Shown here: in pieces, positions 1 to 13,200 of the stretch
How positions within the stretch are numbered: position 1 is the first letter of the stretch
Layout: each line of letters starts with the position of its first letter
From: Siphlonurus alternatus
Lineage: Eukaryota; Arthropoda; Insecta; Ephemeroptera; Siphlonuridae
DNA: 64,000 nucleotides
Reading direction: 5' to 3'
Assembly: GCA_949825025.1 (NCBI GenBank)
Contig: OX463785.1
Coordinates: forward strand, 12,463,971-12,527,970
Translations under genes and position numbers: made by a program
The notes under the pieces: model-generated
Databases searched by the model: none
What the model saw: the letters and a program-made list of their open reading frames with translations, nothing else
What the model was told of the DNA's origin: nothing

Positions 1-1221
1 CTTCTAGGAATAATTTTACTTTTATTAATTCTAAAATTCCTGAAACAAACTAAAAAAGAAAAATAATTAAATTTTGTGTTTGTTCGTTCAATTTTACTTA
101 TTTTTGATGGATTATTAAAATATTATTGGTATTTTTTTTTTATTTATGAAGTCATTAGTGCAATTAAAAAGTAAAAAAAAATTAAATAAAAACAAATTCT
201 CACATGTTGAGGATTTACAAAACAAATAAAAAGTACTAGAGGCAGAAAAAAATGCACACATTTTCTGTTAATTTTTTTTTTATTATTCTTTGCCCTGAAA
301 ACATGTCTTCACCACTAGCATCGTTGTATTATATTATGGGAGGCTGCTGTCAGCAATTGGTGAGAAAATATTTAGCATGTCACATTAGTTGAAATAAATT
401 TCATCTTTTACCAACTGTAACGTCTCTTTTCGTCTAATTTCCTCCAATTTTGCAACATTTTCGAGAGAAAAAGACGAGATTACGTCTTTTTGCTTCCTTA
501 CTAAGCATAAAATGTTATTAATATTGTCTCCATTTCATCCTCACTTTGATTGTGGAAGAAATAAGACATATTTTAGAGAGGTAAATACGTAATAAAAATA
601 GATAAGACGTGTTAAGAATGACATGAAGACGTAATTTTCCAAATAGAAGTCTTGCCTCTATTCGATGTAAAGTATTTTACGCCGCAGGTTATAGTTGAGG
701 AATTACCGGATATGACAAGAATTTTACATAGTTTCCGCTTCCAGTTGCAATTCTGGTTTACGAGGGAAATGAGTAGAAAATACGTCATTTCCGCATATTT
801 CCAGATGCAATCTAAGGCTTGAAAGACTGCATCAAAGTCAGGAGAAAAAAAAATGGCACGGCAAATATAAAAAATATATAGATTATATATTGCATTTATT
901 CATCATAAAAACAAATGGAAACAATAATTTTTTCTTTAAAAAATAATAAATTAACAATTTAATCAAATTTTTTAACAAAGCTGATTTTACAACAAGGAAG
1001 TAATTTTATTTATTATTATTTTTTAATTTATATTTCTACTAATTGCACGGTTGTTTAATAAATTAATATTTCCTGGAAATTAATATTTTGTACGTGAATA
1101 TATCCAATGTACTTCCTCATGAAACATTTCAAATTTTGATTATGAACAATGTAAAGTGTATTGAAAGTTATGTTATAACATGTTTCAAATTTTCTCATTT
1201 ATGTATTTTTGTGTGTTTCAG
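1..1221. other. Intron sequence upstream of S6 exon; no exon recognised
   Basis: AT-rich sequence ending in the acceptor TGTGTTTCAG. I searched for an S5/pore-helix exon and saw none, so the preceding exon is left of the window. Scattered ACGTCTTTT/GACGTAATT words (about 420-800) look like parts of an old repeat. Confidence 0.55.
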
Positions 1222-4200
1222 ATACATTTTTACAATAGTTAGCTACCTTATAGGAGTTTTTATATTTGCAACAATTGTAGGTGAGTATTTTTTTATTTAT
1301 TTATTATTGTTTTTAATTACCTTCTTAATAAAAGTCCCTAGAATTAAAAATACCTTAGCAGTTGAGAAAAAGAAAATTGAATCAACACTGATTAATATTT
1401 AGTTGGATGCCTTCTCTTATTCTAAAGCAAGATAGTAATATAAGGCCTATCTCTCACTAGAAACAAAAATAACAGCCTAATATATATGCAATCAGGTGTA
1501 CGCGCGCACACAGCTTCGTTTCGTATCGCATTGCATGTGATCGTACGTTTCTCATTTAAAAATGTTTCTAAATTTTTATCATACGAAGTTACTCAATGCA
1601 ATACGAAGGCATTGTACGACTTCCCTAAAAATACTTTCAGAAAATATATTAGATATTTTTATGAACCTTTTTATACACAAGCATGTACTCAACAGTTACA
1701 AACGCACTTCATTTATCAAATAGAAGGAAATTAAATTTTTGAAAGGTAAAACCAATATATCACCCCCCTTTAAGTTTACAAATTTGTGGGACAAATTCAA
1801 TTCAATTCAAAAAGGCTTTTATTAGAAAAAATCATAGTACATCATACATAAAGTTTGGGCTTAATTATATACATGAGACTTTATAGCCAAATCAACCGTA
1901 GAAAAATATATTATACATATAAAAATATATTGCATTATAATTATTGAATGATATAAAAAAAAATAATAAAAAATTAATTTTGACATTTGGCAAGTCATCT
2001 CACTTACTGGGATATATGCAACCCTTTTCTATATAATGCTAAACAAGTTGCCTATCTTCAAGGCTGAAATAATAATTCTTAAAATTTTAAAGTCTTATTT
2101 TGAATCTGAATATTAAATTAAGTACTTAAAATTTTTTTAATTATAGTTAGGTCTGAAATGGCATTTTCAGTAATTATCTAATTATATTGTCCTCTATAAA
2201 AACATTTTGTGTTTCGGATTTTGATTTAAAAAAAAAAAAAAAACCCTACATTTTTTTACATAACAATAGCGCTAAAACAAAAATTAATAAAAAGCGTATA
2301 CATGTTCTTTTCTTTTGAAATTCCTTTGTATCAAAGATGAAATGCAACTTTAACGTTTATGTAATTTTTTTTTCTTGCAAATGCTACAAACAATTAAAAA
2401 TTATAAACGGTACCTTTAAACTAAAAAAAAAAAAAAAAAATGAACAATTCTTTTCACATATAAACGTATTATATTTTATATCGCGAGTATAAAGGACGAA
2501 TGCTTTTTGTAGCATTGTAACGATATTTTCATTATATTTATTACACATATATATCTATTTTCATTGAAATGTTTTCATCATATGTATTCTCCATCAATTT
2601 GTTACAATAAATTTGCAAAATTATGCCAAGGAATAAATAATATATGTAAATCATACTTTTGAAACAAGTTGATAAATTAATATAATTATAGTTAATATTG
2701 ACAACGTAGTCAAAAATATGTTAGTAATATATTAATATAATTCTTAATTTCTTGGTAATTGTTTTAAATATTATAATACAATGTGATATTACAAATATTT
2801 CTGATACAATTTACAGTCGTCGCCTCTGAAAATTTTCCTTTGCGGCCTTGTTAATCACCATGCTCAGAAAGAATAACATAGGTTATGATGATTGACAAGG
2901 CTGCAATTGGGAAATTTTCCAAGGCGAGAAGTCAGGACAGTTTAAATGTTATTTTTACTTTTGATTTTCTGTAGTTGCAGATCCAATAGACTAAGATTTA
3001 TTTTTAATTTGGGAGGATTTAAGAAGATCTTCCAGTCTGGCCAACAAAAAAAGTTTTAGTCCACCAAACTTCCTTGCTTTCGGAACATTATATAGGAATA
3101 ACGTTCATGCTGTCCAGAAGTGTAGTATTGTATATTTTTTTTAATTACATTAAAATAATATAGAAACAAGTTGTTAAAATGTAGAACAATTTTTACATTT
3201 ATATGCGAATAATTTTGTAATATAATAAATTAAAGTAATTTTATTTAAAATTAAAATAATGTATGTAACATTTTTTATTCTTATAAGCAGAGATGTGAAT
3301 TTTCTAGAGCTATTCCAACATTTTTACATATACTTGAAAAGTGCGCTGCGAATGCATTTAGATGCATAATATCCGCCTGGAATACTTGCATAATAGTCTA
3401 GAACTGCATTACTACTGCAGTGCGCAAAGTCATTTCCTCAAACCACATTCCTACCACAACATTAACATGATTTAACTTCACTTTATACTTGTTACCGAAC
3501 TGTTTGAGTGAAATATCGCTACACTTTAAACAATCAGTCAGCATAAATAACATGGTTTTCGTCAACAATAAATAAAACCACTTTGATGTTCTAAAAATAT
3601 ATTGTTATTTCATTCAAATTAAAATATACATAGAATTTGTATAATTTTTATTGCATGAGTAAAAAGTATAGTATAAGTTTATTTATATATGGTTTCGCTA
3701 ATACAAGTTTAATATAATTTATTGTTTATTAAATTTTATTTGCGATATCTTTAAGATTGAAATAACTTTTGAAGACTATATAATATACTATAACATATAC
3801 ATGATATTACTGTATGTTAGTTAGTTTATTATTAATAATGAAACTTTCTGCTATATGCTTGAAGTGTTTCTATAAAATATAACTTAATTGAACTAATAAA
3901 TTCTGCAAAACTCTGTAAACTTATGGGAGTTTGAATTATAAGAATCATGAAATTGACTAATTATGTAGTAATGGTTGCCATAATATATTATATAGTGCCA
4001 TATACAGTTCAAAATTAATTTAATATTAAAATTTTCTTTGATGCTGTATAAATTCAATTAACATCACAAAATAGTTTTTATTCATTTCAATTTTAGTCAA
4101 TATCGCAGCCAAGATTAAAAAGAGATTTCAATTGGATCTCTAAGTTCTCTATATATGTCAACATGTATTATTAATACATGCTGACATTTTACATTCTGGT

Positions 4201-7200
4201 TTCATTTTCACAACGATATAACACAAAAATCAGTTTATAAAGGCTTTATATGATGATAGCAACAGTGAAAACTTTACGCCTGATTTTAAAGAGTTAGTTT
4301 TTAATATACAAAATAATATATCATCAAAAACACCCCCACAGAATTCACGCCAACACAAATTATAACGCTCAAGGCAAAGCTCGGTCTTTCTCAAGATGTA
4401 CACCTTGCGACTTTAAAAACATTACCTCTGCCTTCATTGTACGTGCTATAATGCAGTGTGTATTTCTATACTGGAGGCGATACACCGAAGAGTTACCCAG
4501 AAAGTTATCCACGTTTCTCACTAACTTCAGTTAGCAACAGCCTAATTCAATGACAGTAATTAAATACATACCTGGATAAGTTCCTTCGTGAATCGGGCCC
4601 ATTATAAATTTGAACTTTAGAATATGGCTAGCCTTCTTACCTTCCCAAAGGTTACTCTTTTAGCTGAAACGCCAGTAAATAAAGCGTATAACGTTCAGTG
4701 TGTCCCAAGGTGTACACCCAATGTCAAATCTAATGTAAAAATGTCGGGGAAGTAACTCTATGTTTGTAACAGCCAGGACAATTTTATGATGATGAGTTAC
4801 CTGTCACTCATGATGAAGTGACATTTTTACTGATGCATTGTTTCCTGAAAAGCGATAAAGTAACGCATTAAACATCACACCACGAGTCACATGTAACTCG
4901 CCATCGTGATATTCCTGGCTGTTACAAACATGAGGTTGTCTCCCCGAGATATTTCACATTATATTTGTCCCGAGGTGTACTTGAAGCGGTCACGCTCTTG
5001 TATTCTCCGTGACGTCAAGGAGGTGTGAAGTGTCCTCGTCGTCTTTGTCTTCTCATGTCCCCCCTCCTCTGTTACAGGCCAAGTGGGCAATGTGATAACC
5101 AACCGCAACGCAAACAGACTGGAGTTCGAGCGACTGCTTGTAAGTTATATAACATAAAAATTAAAGATTGGCTTGTATTTTTTTATTCGTCAAATTCCAA
5201 GTACATTTATGCATAGGTAAGACACGTGATACACAATGGGGGGCATTCACAAAGCACTTTAACCCCCACTTTAGCCTCAATTTTTATCCCTGATACCACT
5301 ATTATAATATGCTGGTACTAAACATGGTGCTAAACTAGGTGCTTAACATGGTTAGCCCCTGGTTTAGCACCATGTTTAACACCAGGGATAAAAATTGAGG
5401 CTAAGTTGGGGTTAAAGTGCTTCGTGAATGCCCCCCAATAACTACAATTTTACTGCAAAAAGTCATTAACAGGATAACAATTACTAAAGAGAAATTGTGT
5501 TTAATATTTTAACTAATTGTATAAAATATTGGTATTTACATTTTTTTTAAAAGAAATTGATAATTTACTATTACGCTGGATACATTTAGTTATAGGACCA
5601 ATGTCAATTAACTTAATTTCATTACACGGCACAATTTTACACAAAAATTTTCTTACTAGAAAACTTCAACTCAAATTGTTTGAATGGAAATTGAATTTTT
5701 CTGTAAATTTTTTTTATGCAAATTGTATCGTGTAATGCAAGCTTTAGTTAAAACAATTATACATTTTAAATAATACAAATATAATGAATTGTTTCTATAA
5801 CTACAGAATTAGAATTCAATTAGTAAAATCTGTCATTCGTTAGCTCACTATATTGATCCTGTCGATTAGTAACGCAAAAGAAAAAATTATGATAAAATGA
5901 CGAATAAAGTAAAAACGGTATGAAATTAAAAGAATTGATTATATTTGAATAAATAATTCGCTTCGCACCTTCAGAGACATTGTGCGTCTGATGTAGATTT
6001 TATTTTCCTCTATAAACACAATGAATAACTTTACTATATTTCGTCATAATACGTGTTCAGTTCGTTTATTTAAATTGTGCAGCAATGAATTTAGAGTTGT
6101 CGATAGTTCATAGTTCAGTTCATTTTTTTTTTATTTATTTTATTTTTTTTCGTCACCTTGATCAATACATTCCTCAATATCTTATATATCTACCCACTCG
6201 TTGACACACCTGCTTGATCTTTGAACTTTTGACTATTAGATTATAGATACAGAGATGTAAAAAAAAAAATGTACAGTGGGAATTTATTGTTGGTATTTCA
6301 AGATAATCAAGATATACGTAATTGCATAAAGATAAAATAAAAACATAACTACAATGAACGTCGATGTTCAATAATGGTGCATGATTTCATCACTGTAAAT
6401 CTACACCTTCTTAAAATAAGACAAAAAAGTGTCCCCTTAATTAAGAAGGTCTTATTTTAAGAGATTTTTGTCTTGAAACAAGTAAATACATTCTTAAAAT
6501 TAGAACCTATGTTTTAAGTACATATCTGAAATTAAGAACATAGGTTCTTATTTTAAGAATGTATTTACTTGTTTCAAGACAAAAATCTCTTAAAATAAGA
6601 CCTTCTTAATTAAGGGGACACTTTTTCGTCTTAATTTAAGAAGGTGTAGATTTACAGTCAATGGACAACCTGCAAGGATTTTACTATTGCATATTTGGAT
6701 AGAGGATCTCAAGTTATAAAGTATTGTTAACATTTTTCAAACATACTTGAATCCTTTAACACGCTTAAAATCGAGAGGAAACATCCTGTTAGATGCATAT
6801 ATTAATGCAATGGCTTTCTCAGTACAGTGTTAAATGTTAGTATGATTTTGACATCATAGCGTTTTGCAGCACAATTTTAAATGTTAGATGGTTCAATAGC
6901 ATCTAAAAAAAATAACAATACGTAACTCGAGGTTTTCCATTCAAATGTGCAGTAAAAGAAATCATGCAGGTGGTCCACCATCCCCCACTTTTGTGATGTT
7001 GATCACCATGGCGCTTGTTTCAGGACGGCGCCAAGACGTACATGCGCCATCACAAGGTGCCTGGTGACATGAAGAGACGAGTGCTCAGGTGGTACGACTA
7101 CTCGTGGTCCAGGTAACATCTCTCTCGTAATTAATTAATTTTATTTGACTATGTGATTGGAAAAATTTAATACTTCATATCTTATTGTAATAAAATATCT

Positions 7201-10200
7201 TGTGCTGAAAACAAGTATCATAGAATTGCCATTCGAACAGCTGTTATAAAAGGCTTACTTTTTTTCAATTGATTGTAAAATTAAACTTTTTTGCTTAAAA
7301 TAACACAAAATAATGAAGTTAAAATTTTTTATCTTTTTAATGTAAAATAAAACTAATAATATGATTTATAAATACTTTGTTAAAATAAAATGAAATAATT
7401 ATTATTAAAATAAATTTGCAACTATGTAAATAATAATTATTTTTTATATAATATTAAACTTATTAATACATTCTACTTAGTTTATTTGTGTCAATTTAAT
7501 TAAAAAAAAAGTAACCCATTACTTAATAGAATAAAACTAGTCTTTCTAGAATAAAATTCTTTATTATCACGTATAATTAGGGAGTTTTTATACCTCCATG
7601 ATTATTACATTGGAATTATACATTACAAAGTAAATAAATTCAATGTTTTACTGTCACATAAACTTCTGGACATTACAAAGTAAATAATAAATTCAATGTT
7701 TTACTGTCACATAAACTTCTGGACAGCATAACCTTCACTCCTGCCTCACTTACTAGAGCTGCAGCTTTAATAGAGAGATGCAGATTTGTAATTTAGGGAT
7801 ATATAAAATTAGCACTCAGTCCATCAATATCAAAAGACTTTTTAGGTTCACCACACCTCCATAGACTGCGTGCTATCGCCTACAGACAAAGCAGGAGTGA
7901 CGTTCATGGTGTCTAGAAGTGTACAGCAACCTAAATTAACCCTCTTATTTTATTCCAGGGGTCGTATCCAGGGTGGTGGCGACATCAACACGGCACTGGG
8001 GCTGCTTCCTGACAAGCTCAAGACCGAGTTGGCCCTGCATGTCAATCTGAGTGTGCTCAAAAAAGTAAGAACTTCCGGTTCCAGATTATAAATTTCGGGT
8101 TGATGTCTCGATAACAAAAAATTGTAACAAAACAACGCGATAATTAATATTATATATTCAGATATGTCGTCTTCAAATCTGCTGTCTTTTCGTGGTTTAG
8201 TTATAGTAGGTTTAAAATACGTTTTTCAATAATAATTATTGAATAGCAGCTTACCGGCAAGAATTTCAATAAAAAATCATTATTTTGTTAAAAATAAAAT
8301 ATCAAAATTATAATTTATTTTTGAAATTTTAATTTTATATTTTGTAATTAAATTTAAAAAATTTATTATTGTTATCTTAAAATTAAGTTGCCATGTATTA
8401 AAATTTAATTTGTTATTACAACTAAATTTCTAATTCATTACGAAACATACGTGGTCTTTTTCGTTTTTTGTGGAACCAAGTTGTTAAATATGAGAAAAAC
8501 AATTAATTGACCAAAAGTAAATAATTTCGTGCGCTTTAAAACGGAAGAGTAATAGCATTAAAGTATATGAAAAAATTCAATATTTTTTTGCCCTATATAC
8601 TGAACATGGAAATTACCTAGTAATTGAAGTATTTATAGCCACTAAATATACCTAAAGATAAAGCTTTCTGATTGTGGATGCTATAAATCCAGTACGGTAG
8701 TATATGAAATTTTGGGGGAGATTAGGGAATTTATTGCTTAATTTAAATGAGAAGAAAAAGAGTTCTTCCTGAACTTGACACCATCCACAAATTTAATAGT
8801 GAAGGGAAAACTTTGTCCGGAATTGTATACCTTTCTGATGTAATTATCTTGTCCAGGTGACGATTTTCCAAGAGTGCCAGCCCGAGTTCCTCCACGACCT
8901 CGTGCTCAAAATGAAGGCGTACATCTTCACGCCAGGTGACTTGATCTGCCGCAAGGGAGAGGTGGCCAGGGAGATGTTCATCATTGCAGACGGAATCCTT
9001 GAGGTCATCAGGTCGGTTCACAAATCTCTGTCATATTTACGGTGGTTTTCATTGTTTCTCTTCCATGGTATGAATTAAAGTATAGGGATTTTATGAGTGA
9101 GGAAAAACAAACAAGAATAGTTTCCCATTTTGATCTATAATAAGTAATAGTTTATGTTTTTGCGTTAAAATTCCAAAATACTTTTGCGTTCCTGGCAAAT
9201 TCTTCAAAATCTCAACATTCATTTTTAATTTATAAGATTCGACTTAAAAACATCCAACAGTAATATTTATAATTCCAAAGTTTTTTAGTATTGTTTTTAG
9301 ATGGAATTATTATACTCATAAAATATTCTGATTGTATTTTTCCATTAATATTTTATTGTTAATTTCGAATTCTGATGTTAAACAAACTTTTGCCATAGAA
9401 TTATTAAAGAAAATCGTTGAATGTAAATTTTTAATATTTTTATTTTTACAATTGATAATATTGTAATTATCAATATGTATATATATTATATGTGTTATTT
9501 AAGAATTTTGTCTAATTTAATTGATATGGAAAATCAAAATGTAAAAATATTAAGTAAATTTTCTATATTTTAGTCGTTATACAAAAACAAGATAACATCC
9601 AGATTTCAAATCAAAATTAATTTTTTTAAAGGAGAAATTCGTATAAACGTGTGCATTATTTTTGATGAAAATATATTAGATTATACGTCTTCTATAGGAT
9701 GAAAAGGGAACAATTACGTCTCCGTTACATCCTTGTTAGGGAGTTTGGGTCTGTTCGTAAACCAAAAATAGTGCACACATTCACACTTCATTATTTTGTT
9801 ATTCAATGAAATTAAAACCTATAATTATATTTGATTTATTGCCCTTTAGTGAATCAACTGTTATATTTCTTTATCTAGATTGTTTTGTTCTGTATATTTG
9901 AGTTGAGTTTTCATCTTGTAGGGCTTAAGTTCTGGGGTTTTAAGCTCCAGTTTTGGTATTGAAAAAATCCTTGTTTCTATCATCCACTCTTCATTTTTTA
10001 ATACCGTCTCTATTAATCCTTCTTTATTTATTTTAAAAAATCATTCTGAAATATCATTTGTAGGCTGACAGGTGTCATAATTTTGTTTCAGTGAAACCGG
10101 CCGTGTGCTCACCACCATGAAGGCTGGGGACTTCTTTGGAGAAATTGGAATTTTAAATTTAGATGGCCTTAACAAGTAAGTGTAAAATTTAATTAAGGTA

Positions 10201-13200
10201 GAGATAACATGCTCAATTTTACTAAAAATCCCATTCATAAAAATTATGAAAAAAATTTAGAATGTTCTCCTTAACATACCTTATCAGTAGGTAAAATATC
10301 AGGTGTACAAAAACGAGCCAGTTCTCGGGTTATTATTTTTTAAAGTTGACTAATTTAACATGGAATTTCCATTTCTCCATGTTAAATTGAGTATTGACCT
10401 CAAAATTTTTTATTGCAGAAATGGATAGAACGTGCAAAGTTATGCTTCTCTGATTTTTTTGAGCCCGGGAAGTATTTTTAAAAATTTATTGAAAGTCCTT
10501 TTTGTGACGTCTCGCGGCGGCAAGTCCTATATTGTTTTTAAGGAGCGGCGTCTCGTGAGGTCACAAAAAGAACTTTCAATGATTTTTTAAAAATAGTTCC
10601 CGGGCTCTAAAAAATCTGAAACAAATCAGGGTAGCATAACTTTGCACGCTCTATCCATTTCTGCAATAAAAAAAATTGAGGTCAATACTCCATTAGTCAA
10701 TTTTAAAAATTAATAACTCGAAAACTCCCTCGTTTTTGTATTCCTGATATTTTACCTACTGATAAGTTATGCTGAGGAGAACATTCTAAATTTTATTCAT
10801 AATTTTTATGAATGGGATTTTTTTTAACATTGGGCTTGTTATCTTTACCTTTACAGAATTTGCCTATAAGCTTTTTACTAGGGTAAAAATAATTTTTAAG
10901 TTTGTTAATAATAAAATTTAATAAATTAAATTTATTTTTTATTTATAAATATAAAATAAATATTTTTTAATCAAAAATATAATCAATTATTTATAAAATA
11001 ACTATATGTATTTTAATAATAAATTGTTCTCTTATTTATTTATTAATAATTTAACTTTCTGGAACATGTCATGTGCATTTCATCGTAAGGGTAGAAATCA
11101 ATTGTCAGGGTGAATTCATCATCACAAAAGTACCATTAAATTTTATAAAACAAAATTTATATAAATATGGTTATGTAAATATGGATTTTCCAAAAAAACT
11201 GAAATAGCTTATATAATTATTAATTTTGATGCAATCTCTGGTGACAATATATCGCGGAAAGCGATTCAGCAAGTGTATTTTTTTGAAGAAGCGATTTTCA
11301 TACCAGATCAGGTATGAATCGCTTAAATCTCATCTTAACAACTAGCTGAAGCACTTTTCTTCAAAACCATGGACTTGATTGTCATGTCCCATACCCCCAT
11401 TCGACTCGAAGGTAGTAAAGCATATGTCAAAAAATAAGTTCCACACTTAATGCATCAGCTTTAAAAATTAATGACATTCATTTTAATGAATGCCAAGGGT
11501 TTTCGGAATTTTGATAAAAAAAAAAGCATCTTGATTATCTTTTATAATGATATACTGCGAAGAAGGATATTTAAATAATTATTTTTATGTTCATCTAGCT
11601 GCTAATATAAAACAATTAAGAAACTAATGATTGAAACCTTTATTCTTATTATATACTTTCAGTTATAAATATAAAGTTATTGTTAATTATAAAATAACTT
11701 GACAATTGATTGCAAAAATTAATTCTGAATAAATTAAATTAATATGCATTATTTCTCATTCATTATTCCAGCTGGGGTGAATAATGAAAAATGTATTTTT
11801 TTTTTTCTCTTTGTGATAAGAGTATTATAGTTGCATGATTTGTCGCAAAGCGTTTTTCATTTTGACTAAAAACATCCCATGCACATTTTAGTGATGTCAT
11901 TGACATTTCAATCCCCTTTTTTTAAAAAAAGAGGGTGCAAAGTGAAGACTGAATTTTACTGAAGGATTTCAATTATAAAAAAGAAAAAAAAAATCAAGCT
12001 GAAAATTGGTATTCAGGCGTAAATTTGATGAGCTTGATTTAATGACGTTAATTAAAATACCTCTCGGCAAATTTTTAAAGGGGTGGTTCACTTATTATTG
12101 CTAATTTTTTAAAAGTAAAAATCAAGATTGACTATATTTTCCAAACATTTTTACTCTTAATTATTCATTTATATTTCCTACCCCTAGCTATTACTACAAT
12201 GGAGTATCGACCTAAAAAATTTTTATTGCAGAAATGGATAGAGCGTGCAAAGTTATGCTACCCTGATTTTTTTAAGATTTTTTAGAACCTGGGAACTATT
12301 TTTAGAAAATTATTGAAAGTTCTTTTTGTGACGTCACGAGACGCCGCTCCTTAACAAAAAGATAGGACTTGCCGCCTCGTGACGTCACAAAAAGGACTTT
12401 CAATAATTTTTTAAAAAATAAAAAAAAATCTTTTTTTAAAAAAAAAATCTGAAAAAAATCAAGGGAGCATAACTTTGCACGCTCTATCCATTTCTGCAAT
12501 AAAAAATTTTGAGGTTGATACTCCATTGTAGTTTTAGTTATACCAACATATTATGAATTTATAATATTCTGTTTTAATCCATTTTAAGTAAAAATTATTT
12601 TTTGTATTAGTTTTAATTCAATTAAATAAAATTAAGTGCACCATTGACATTGACCTCGCAAACCAATGCCCCTCTCAAGTCCGTGCACCACTGCCCCTTT
12701 AACATGTTTCATTTTGCAGACGTACTGCAGACGTCAGGTCGGTGGGCTACTCGGAGCTCTTCAGCCTCTCCAGGGAGGATGTACTGGCAGCGATGAAAGA
12801 CTACCCTGAGGCGCAGGTGAGATCTTGGTCAAAGTTGACTGCCTTGATGATGGTTTCCCATCGTCACTGCCAGGTGAATATAGGGCCAGTACCTGACACA
12901 AGACACCTCTTTTCCTATCCTAGTAGCCTTGTACTCCAGTTTCCTTACTTCTAAGAGACTAGTATTTTAAAATAAAAAAAATAATAAGGGTACATTCTCT
13001 TAAGCCACACGTACCCTATATCCACCTCAAATCTTTACTTCTGCCTCACTTATTAGAGCTGCAGCTGCAATAGAGAGATGCAGATTTGTAATTTCGAGTG
13101 AGGTAAGAAGAGCACTAAATATATTAATATCAAAAGAGTTTTGGTTCACCAAGCTTCCATAGATTGTGGTAACACTCGCAAACAAAGCAGGAGTAAAGTT

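Larger units (their letters stand above)
1281..5077. other. Large channel intron with repeat relics
   Basis: A 3.8-kb AT-rich intron. Besides the elements listed separately (1792, 2816, 4471 and 4701), I see a fragment near 3010-3130 with AACGTTCATGCTGTCCAGAAGTG-like ends, related to the element at 7714-7925. No additional exon is supported. Confidence 0.5.

Noticed and set aside
1088..1402. 104-residue open frame
   Set aside because: Only 1222-1280 is real: it encodes S6 of the channel and is bounded by a TTTCAG acceptor and GTGAGT donor. The rest is intron.
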